Below the pieces are notes generated by a model. That model searched no databases and was not told where the DNA came from. It worked only from the letters and a program-made list of their open reading frames with translations. Below, piece by piece: positions 57,588 to 64,000 of a stretch of 64,000 nucleotides of DNA. A program made the position numbers and the translations under genes. This DNA comes from Pelagerythrobacter marensis. GTDB lineage: Bacteria > Pseudomonadota > Alphaproteobacteria > Sphingomonadales > Sphingomonadaceae. How positions within the stretch are numbered: position 1 is the stretch's first letter; every line of letters begins with the position of its first letter. Location of the stretch: contig NZ_CP144918.1 of NCBI RefSeq assembly GCF_036700095.1, positions 2,419,001 through 2,483,000 of the forward strand, read 5' to 3'.

Positions 57588-59576
57588 GTGCAATATCTTG
57601 GGGGTATAGTCGCGATCGCGGCCGCGCTGCTGCTTGCCGGAACGGCGAGAGCCGAAACGGCGGAAGAGGCGGCCCGCATCTTCGGGGCACGCCAGTCGGT
57701 CGAGCATATCAGCCTTAGCCCATCAGGCTCGAAGATCGCCTATATCGCGCCGCACCAGGACAGCGGCGAAATCCTCTACATCGTGGACCTCGAAGGCGAT
57801 GCAGTGCCGCGGCCGATCGCTCGCAATACCGAACCGCGTCTTGATCTGCTCAACTGCAAATGGGTTACCGACGACCGTCTCGTCTGCCGCTTCTACGGTA
57901 TCGGCCAATCCAGCAACGCGCTGCTGGGGTATACGCGAATGATCGCCATCGGAGCCGACGGAAGCGATCTCGACCTGCTTTCGCGATCCACGACATGGCG
58001 GGCGCTGGGGCCGATGCAGCACGGCGGGACCGTGCTCGCGCTCGATATCGAAGGGAGCGACAGCAAGATCCTGATGACCCGCCAGTGGGTGGAGGAAACG
58101 ACGATCGGCACCCGGTTGGCAAACAAGGACAGCGGGCTGGGGGCCGAGGAGGTCGATATCAACACGCTGGCCAGGCGTCGGGTCGAACCGCCGGACGACG
58201 GTGCGGTCGGCTATATCGCAGACGAAAACGGCCGCGTCAGGATCAAGGCCAGGCGCCCACTCGATTCGTTCGGCAGGCTGTCGCAAGACGCGATCTATTA
58301 CTATCGCACCCGCGATTCCGATCGATGGGAGCGGCTCTCCAGTCCGGAAGGGGAAGACAAGATTCTGGCCGAGTTTCACCCGGCCGCGGTCGATACGGCA
58401 AAGGATGTCGCTTACGGCTTCAGCGAGGTGGATGGGTACGATGCCATCTTCTCGGTCGCCCTGGACGGATCGCTCGCCAGCCAGAAGGTTCTGGGGCGCG
58501 ATGATGTCGATGTCGACAGTCTCATCCGTATCGGCCGCAAGAACCGCGTGGTCGGTGCGAGCTATGCCACCGAGAAGCGCGAAGTCGTCTATTTCGATCC
58601 GGAACTGGCGGCGCTTGCCGAAAGCCTTTCCGCCGCGCTGCCAGGCAAGCCACTGATCGATATCGTCGATTCCAGCGCCGACGAGAGCAAGCTGCTGCTT
58701 ATCGCATCGAGCGACGTCGATCCCGGCATGTCGTATGTTCTCGACCGGCACAAGGGGGAGCTCAATCCGATCCTGCCCATGCGCGAAGAGCTGCACCAGC
58801 GGCCCATGGCCACGATGTCGCACATCCAGTTCCCCGCCGCGGATGGAACGATGATACCCGGTTATCTGACGATGCCGGTGGGAGGCGGCGACAAGCGGAA
58901 TCTTCCCGCCGTAGTCCTGCCGCACGGCGGCCCCGGCGCACGCGACGAATGGGGGTTCGACTGGATCGTGCAGTTCTTCGCGGCGCGCGGCTATGCAGTG
59001 CTTCAGCCCAACTTTCGCGGCTCGGCCGGATATGGCGCGGCCTGGTTCGGTCGCAATGGTTTCCAGGCCTGGCGAACCGCAGTCGGCGACGTGAACGATG
59101 CGGGGCGCTGGCTGATCGCGGAAGGAATTGCCGACCCCGATCGCCTGGCAATCGCCGGATGGTCCTACGGCGGATATGCGGCGCTGCAATCGCAGGTTCT
59201 CGATCCGCAGCTCTACCAGGCCGTCGTTGCCATCGCTCCGGTAACCGACCTCGACGAGCTGCGCGCGGAGGCACGCCATTTCACCAATTATAGTCTCGTC
59301 GACAATTTCATCGGCGACGGGCCGCATGTGGAGGCGGGCAGTCCTGCACGCAATGCCGAATCTTTCAACGCACCGGTGCTGCTGTTCCACGGCACGCTCG
59401 ACCAGAACGTCGGCGTCCGTCAGTCGCGGCAGATGAAGGATCGCCTGGAGAAAGCGGGAAAGTCGGTGCAATACACCGAGTTCGAAGATCTCGATCACTA
59501 CCTCGATTCCAGCTCGGCCCGTCAGCGCATGTTGCGTGAGATCGATGCCTTTCTGACCGCCGCTCTGGACGGGTAA
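57588..59576 (+). CDS. S9 family prolyl oligopeptidase-type peptidase
   Basis: Secreted serine peptidase of 662 residues. It has a signal peptide (GIVAIAAALLLAGTARA), a beta-propeller-like N-terminal part, and an alpha/beta hydrolase C-terminal domain with Ser526 in AIAGWSYGGYAAL, Asp in LFHGTLDQNVGV and His in EFEDLDHYLDSS. GTG 57588 follows GGGGGG, a good ribosome site. It resembles dipeptidyl peptidases or acylaminoacyl peptidases. A strong terminator lies after it, shared with rpsD. Confidence 0.9.
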   Translation: MQYLGGIVAIAAALLLAGTARAETAEEAARIFGARQSVEHISLSPSGSKIAYIAPHQDSGEILYIVDLEGDAVPRPIARNTEPRLDLLNCKWVTDDRLVCRFYGIGQSSNALLGYTRMIAIGADGSDLDLLSRSTTWRALGPMQHGGTVLALDIEGSDSKILMTRQWVEETTIGTRLANKDSGLGAEEVDINTLARRRVEPPDDGAVGYIADENGRVRIKARRPLDSFGRLSQDAIYYYRTRDSDRWERLSSPEGEDKILAEFHPAAVDTAKDVAYGFSEVDGYDAIFSVALDGSLASQKVLGRDDVDVDSLIRIGRKNRVVGASYATEKREVVYFDPELAALAESLSAALPGKPLIDIVDSSADESKLLLIASSDVDPGMSYVLDRHKGELNPILPMREELHQRPMATMSHIQFPAADGTMIPGYLTMPVGGGDKRNLPAVVLPHGGPGARDEWGFDWIVQFFAARGYAVLQPNFRGSAGYGAAWFGRNGFQAWRTAVGDVNDAGRWLIAEGIADPDRLAIAGWSYGGYAALQSQVLDPQLYQAVVAIAPVTDLDELRAEARHFTNYSLVDNFIGDGPHVEAGSPARNAESFNAPVLLFHGTLDQNVGVRQSRQMKDRLEKAGKSVQYTEFEDLDHYLDSSSARQRMLREIDAFLTAALDG

Positions 59577-59593
59577 CCTCGACGCCCGAACGA

Positions 59594-59623
59594 GAAAGGG
59601 CGGCCCCGCGGGACCGCCCTTTC
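59594..59623. terminator. Bidirectional terminator between the peptidase and rpsD
   Basis: GAAAGGGCGG (59594-59603) pairs perfectly with CCGCCCTTTC (59614-59623) around 10 bases, between two convergent stops. The A-rich and T-rich flanks of the arms favour use in both directions. Confidence 0.75.
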
Positions 59624-59645
59624 GCTTGTTCGGTATCGAACCGGA

Positions 59646-60260
59646 TCAGCGCGAGTAGAACTCGACCACCAGGTTCGGTTCCATCGTCACCGGATAGGGC
59701 ACTTCGTCGAGCGTCGGGACGCGCGTGAAAGTGACCTTGTCGGTGCCGTCGGGGGCCACGTAGTCGGGAATGTCGCGCTCGGGCAGGCTCTGCGCCTCGA
59801 TCACCAGCGCCATTTCCTTGGCCTTGTCCCCCAGGCTGACGACGTCGCCGACGTTGATGCGGCGGCTCGCGATGTTGCACTTCACGCCGTTGACGCGAAT
59901 GTGCCCGTGGCTGACGATCTGGCGCGCAGCGAAGATCGTCGGCGCGAACTTGGCGCGATAGACGACCATGTCCAGACGCTGCTCCAGCAGGCCGATCAGG
60001 TTCTGGCTGGTGTCGCCCTTCATCCGGGACGCTTCCTGATAAGTGCGCTTGAACTGCTTCTCGGTCACGTCGCCGTAGTAGCCCTTGAGCTTCTGCTTGG
60101 CGCGCAGCTGCAGGCCGTAGTCGCTCATCTTGCCCTTGCGGCGCTGGCCGTGCTGGCCGGGGCCGTAGGAACGCTTGTTGACCGGGGAGTTCGGGCGACC
60201 CCAGATGTTTTCGCCCATCCGGCGGTCGAGTTTGTACTTGGCGCTCTTGCGCTTCGACAT
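59646..60260 (-). CDS. rpsD: 30S ribosomal protein S4
   Basis: Primary rRNA-binding protein of the small subunit. The 204-residue protein has [38 protein letters not shown] and the S4 RNA-binding domain [27 protein letters not shown], with [12 protein letters not shown] 60260 gives the standard start. It is alone here, not next to the S11/S13 operon, as in other alphaproteobacteria. Divergent from the chorismate mutase. Confidence 0.97.
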   Translation of the reverse strand: MSKRKSAKYKLDRRMGENIWGRPNSPVNKRSYGPGQHGQRRKGKMSDYGLQLRAKQKLKGYYGDVTEKQFKRTYQEASRMKGDTSQNLIGLLEQRLDMVVYRAKFAPTIFAARQIVSHGHIRVNGVKCNIASRRINVGDVVSLGDKAKEMALVIEAQSLPERDIPDYVAPDGTDKVTFTRVPTLDEVPYPVTMEPNLVVEFYSR

Positions 60261-60525
60261 ATGTCGTATCCTTCGATTTGCTGGATCGCCTCCCGCACCG
60301 ACCATCGGGGCGGGACCGACCATTGAACCCGGCATCGCACCGCCTGAGCAAAAAACCTCAGACGCGGCCGCCGCTTCACCGGGATGCGGAGCCAATTCGC
60401 GAAGGCGCGCCATTAGCAGGATCGGATGCGCGGTCAAGGGGCGGATCGGAATATGGGGCGAATGCGCCGGCGCAACCCGCCATGGGTGCTCGACAAGCGA
60501 AGCAACGCAAGGCAGGGCGCTCTCC

Positions 60526-60837
60526 ATGACCGATACGTTCAAACAACCCGACGCCTGCACCGACATGGGCGAGGTGCGCGCGGGCGTCGATGCCACCGAT
60601 CGCGAACTGATGGCCCTGCTCGCGAGGCGTTTCGGCTATATGCGCGCGGCGGCGCGGATCAAGGCGTCGCGCGACGCCGTTCGCGACGAAAGGCGCAAGG
60701 CGGCGGTCGTGTCCGCCGCCGTTGCGGATGCCGCGGCGCGCGGGCTTCCGGCCGAAGCGATCGGGGATATCTGGGATCGGCTGGTGGAAACCTCGATCGC
60801 CTACGAGTTCGAGGAGTGGGACCGCCTGCGCAGTTAG
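60526..60837 (+). CDS. Chorismate mutase (AroQ/PchB-type)
   Basis: All-helical enzyme that rearranges chorismate to prephenate for Phe/Tyr synthesis; isochorismate-pyruvate lyase is a possible alternative. The 103-residue protein has [41 protein letters not shown], with the Arg/Lys spacing of AroQ. ATG 60526 has a GGCAGGGC ribosome site. Its stop overlaps the trmJ stop by four bases, convergent (TTAG). Confidence 0.85.
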   Translation: MTDTFKQPDACTDMGEVRAGVDATDRELMALLARRFGYMRAAARIKASRDAVRDERRKAAVVSAAVADAAARGLPAEAIGDIWDRLVETSIAYEFEEWDRLRS

Positions 60838-61595
60838 TCGCGCGGCGGCCTGGCGAGGCTCGACAGAACGCCGCGCATCGTGCGGACCTCGAGATGGTTC
60901 CACCCGGGCTTGGTCAGCATCGATCGCAGCGTGCGCCGCGTGGCGGCGGCACGGCTCTCTGGAAGGAAATAGCCGCGCGGCGCCAGCATGCCCTCCAGCT
61001 GCGCGATCATCCCTTCCAGGTCCGCTTGCGGGGCGGGAGGGAGGCTTTCTTCGTCGGTCGGCTGGACCAGCGTACCGCGCTCCGCCTGGGTCTTCGACCA
61101 TTCGTAAGCGCACAGAATCACCGCCTGGGCGAGGTTGAGCGAGCCGAATTCGGGATTGATCGGAACGGTCAGAATTGCGCGTGCCAGCGCGACATCGTCG
61201 GTTTCGAGACCGGACCTCTCGGGCCCGAAAACGATGGCCGAGCGACCTTGTGCGCCCGCGATCGCCACCGCGGCCTGTGCCGGGGTGACGACCGGCTTGG
61301 TCACCCCCCGTTTCCGTACGGTCGTTGCATAGACATGCGCGCAGTCCGCCACTGCGTCGGCCAGGGTGTCGTGGACGGTCGCGTGTTCCAGCACGATGTC
61401 GGCCCCGGCAGCCGCCGGACCGGCGGCCGGATTGGGCCATCCGTCGCGAGGCGCCACCAATCGCATTTCGGTCAGCCCGAAATTGAGCATGGCCCGCGCG
61501 GCCTTGCCGATATTTTCCCCCAGTTGCGGGCGGACGAGCACGATGACGGGGCGTTCGCACCCTTCGCCGGTTTCATTCATGCGAATGTTCGACAC
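60834..61595 (-). CDS. trmJ: tRNA (cytidine/uridine-2'-O-)-methyltransferase TrmJ
   Basis: SPOUT-class enzyme that methylates tRNA at position 32. The 253-residue protein has the trefoil-knot motifs VIVLVRPQLGENIGKAARAMLNFGL, IVFGPERSGLETDDVAL and PINPEFGSLNLAQAVILCAYEW. It starts at GTG 61595, next to the nrdR stop; ATG 61580 is possible. It is the last gene of the rpiB-glyA-nrdR-trmJ operon and overlaps the chorismate mutase stop. Confidence 0.93.
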   Translation of the reverse strand: MSNIRMNETGEGCERPVIVLVRPQLGENIGKAARAMLNFGLTEMRLVAPRDGWPNPAAGPAAAGADIVLEHATVHDTLADAVADCAHVYATTVRKRGVTKPVVTPAQAAVAIAGAQGRSAIVFGPERSGLETDDVALARAILTVPINPEFGSLNLAQAVILCAYEWSKTQAERGTLVQPTDEESLPPAPQADLEGMIAQLEGMLAPRGYFLPESRAAATRRTLRSMLTKPGWNHLEVRTMRGVLSSLARPPRD

Positions 61596-62072
61596 TCAAT
61601 CGTCGCCTCTGTCGCGCGTGCCGGCATCGTGGATCGAGCTGGCGAATTCTTCGAAATCGCGCGCTTCGCTGAAATCGCGATAGACGCTGGCGAAGCGGAT
61701 ATAGGCGACGCTGTCGATCTGGCGCAGCCCCTCCATCACCAGTTCGCCGATTCTCGTGGAGGGCACTTCGCTTTCGCCGGCGGTTTCCACCTGGCGCTGG
61801 ATCCCCGAAACGAGCTGGTCGATCCGTTCCTGCTCTATGCCGCGCTTGCGGCAGGCGAGGGCGACCGAATGTTCCAGCTTCGACCGGTCGAAAACCTCGC
61901 GCCTCTCGCCGCTCTTGACGATCGTGACCTCGCGCAGCTGCACGCGTTCGAACGTGGTGAAGCGCGCGCCGCAGCTGGTGCACTGGCGCCGGCGGCGAAT
62001 GGCCGAGCCGTCCTCCGCCGGGCGGCTGTCCTTTACCTGGCTGTCGTCATGCGCGCAGAAGGGGCATCGCAT
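61596..62072 (-). CDS. nrdR: Transcriptional repressor NrdR
   Basis: Zinc-ribbon and ATP-cone repressor of ribonucleotide reductase genes. The 158-residue protein has N-terminal [15 protein letters not shown] and [13 protein letters not shown] (four Cys), and an ATP-cone domain ([21 protein letters not shown] to [20 protein letters not shown]). It is in the usual position after glyA and before trmJ. No nrd genes lie in this window. Confidence 0.96.
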   Translation of the reverse strand: MRCPFCAHDDSQVKDSRPAEDGSAIRRRRQCTSCGARFTTFERVQLREVTIVKSGERREVFDRSKLEHSVALACRKRGIEQERIDQLVSGIQRQVETAGESEVPSTRIGELVMEGLRQIDSVAYIRFASVYRDFSEARDFEEFASSIHDAGTRDRGDD

Positions 62073-62078
62073 CGCGCA

Positions 62079-63389
<1,311 letters not shown>

Positions 63390-63397
63390 CGGCGTTC

Positions 63398-63835
63398 TCA
63401 GCAGCTTGGGTTTGAAAGTTTGTCGACACGGCGCTGATGGCGGCCGCCGCCGAAGTCGGTGCCGATGAAGGCCGCCACGCAGGCCTTGGCCTGTTCGATC
63501 CCGATCAGGCGGGCACCCAGGGCAATCACATTGGCATCGTTATGCTCGCGCGCGAGCCGGGCGGAAAGCGGTTCCGACACGAGCGCGCATCGCACGCCGG
63601 GGTTGCGGTTGGCGGCGATCGAGATGCCGATGCCGGAACCGCACAGTGCGATCCCGCGCTCGGCCGTGCCTTCGGCGACAACTGCCGCCAGTTTGTAGCC
63701 GTAGTCGGGGTAATCGACGCTGTCGTGACTGTCCGGTCCGAGGTCGGCGACTTCGTGGCCTTCCTCTATCAACCATTCGCGCAGGGCGGCTTTCATGTCG
63801 ATGGCCGCGTGGTCGGAAGCTATGGCAATACGCAT
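63398..63835 (-). CDS. rpiB: Ribose-5-phosphate isomerase B
   Basis: Interconverts ribose-5-phosphate and ribulose-5-phosphate. The 145-residue protein has [18 protein letters not shown], the [18 protein letters not shown] active-site loop, [17 protein letters not shown] with the Cys, and [21 protein letters not shown] 63835 fits; a longer frame adds no domain. It is the first gene of the operon rpiB-glyA-nrdR-trmJ. Confidence 0.95.
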   Translation of the reverse strand: MRIAIASDHAAIDMKAALREWLIEEGHEVADLGPDSHDSVDYPDYGYKLAAVVAEGTAERGIALCGSGIGISIAANRNPGVRCALVSEPLSARLAREHNDANVIALGARLIGIEQAKACVAAFIGTDFGGGRHQRRVDKLSNPSC

Positions 63836-63967
63836 GGCCGGCCCCATAAGGCTTTCGGCCGCAGTGTGCCACCGCAAAGCGACAGTTCTCCCGAGTTCGT
63901 TCGCCCTGCACCTGCTCGACGCAGCCGGAACGCGGCGAACGCCCGGCCCGCCGGGGCGGCGCCGCCC

Positions 63968-64000
63968 CTACTGATCGAGGAAGCTGCGCATCTTGCGGCT
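63968..64000 (-). CDS. C-terminus of an unidentified gene cut by the window edge
   Basis: The last 33 bases on the minus strand read SRKMRSFLDQ then TAG. The family cannot be told from ten residues. It would be transcribed in the same direction as rpiB, with 132 bases between, so it may lie upstream in the same operon. Confidence 0.3.
   Translation of the reverse strand, partial: SRKMRSFLDQ

Noticed and set aside
63390-63397. Glycine riboswitch before glyA
   Set aside because: Only eight bases lie between rpiB and glyA, so there is no space for one. Its control should be at the rpiB promoter.

Overview
This window is ordinary high-GC chromosome from an alphaproteobacterium, most likely a sphingomonad of the Erythrobacter/Altererythrobacter type. 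The case rests on proteobacterial core genes in alphaproteobacterial style (long yeast-type LeuA, PstC with an extended N-terminus, NrdR, TrmJ, type-III ornithine decarboxylase with the carboxyspermidine route), on betaine-lipid genes btaA-btaB, and on small palindromic intergenic repeats that begin with GTCATGCTGAAC or contain CCCCTGC/GCAGGGG arms, which I recall from sphingomonad genomes. There is no prophage, insertion sequence, CRISPR array or clear genomic island. Codon use looks even along the window.

Layout. 0-2.5 kb: a YfiR/YfiN/YfiB-like c-di-GMP signalling operon. 2.5-5.8 kb: acpP-fabF-mltG and a 2H phosphoesterase. 5.8-8.4 kb: tRNA-Met, a GNAT acetyltransferase and a DEAD-box helicase. 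8.7-13.5 kb: trehalose operon otsB-GH15-otsA followed by a PTP-like phosphatase. 13.5-18.4 kb: trxB, two tandem MAPEG genes, btaAB and a serine/threonine dehydratase. 18.6-23.1 kb: spermidine synthesis by the carboxyspermidine route, with a YbjN-like gene inside. 23.1-29.3 kb: phoR-pstC-pstA-pstB-phoU-phoB, without pstS. 29.3-35.5 kb: two tRNA-Glu, recJ, a flavodoxin-like protein, a hypothetical protein coupled to an AHH-type nuclease, a nitronate monooxygenase and an amidohydrolase. 35.7-41.9 kb: branched-chain amino acid genes leuA, ilvC, ilvN, ilvB with a YceI-like gene. 42-47.7 kb: miaA/serB (divergent and overlapping), coq4-like, purL and a membrane protein. 47.9-51.5 kb: xseB-ispA-coaD-peptidylprolyl isomerase-queA. 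51.6-56.4 kb: a TetR regulator divergent from a carotenoid-oxygenase/ABC-transporter/DUF481 operon that runs into tgt. 57.6-64 kb: an S9 peptidase, rpsD, chorismate mutase, and rpiB-glyA-nrdR-trmJ.

How the genes work together. The phosphate theme is the most coherent. Candidate Pho boxes in the correct orientation lie before pstC and before btaA, so low phosphate could both raise phosphate uptake and switch membranes to phosphorus-free betaine lipids. Ornithine decarboxylase plus the two carboxyspermidine enzymes give a full route from ornithine to spermidine. leuA has a convincing translational attenuator: a 16-residue leader peptide with four Leu codons and a hairpin whose 3' arm can pair instead with the end of the leader. 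queA and tgt, both queuosine genes, are separated by the TetR/carotenoid oxygenase/ABC block.

I found no wholly new system. The items most worth a second look are the leuA leader, the Pho boxes, the twin operators between the TetR gene and the carotenoid oxygenase gene, the AHH nuclease pair, the ODC leader, and the 5'-overlapping divergent miaA/serB pair. All family calls come from reading the translated sequences, not from searches.
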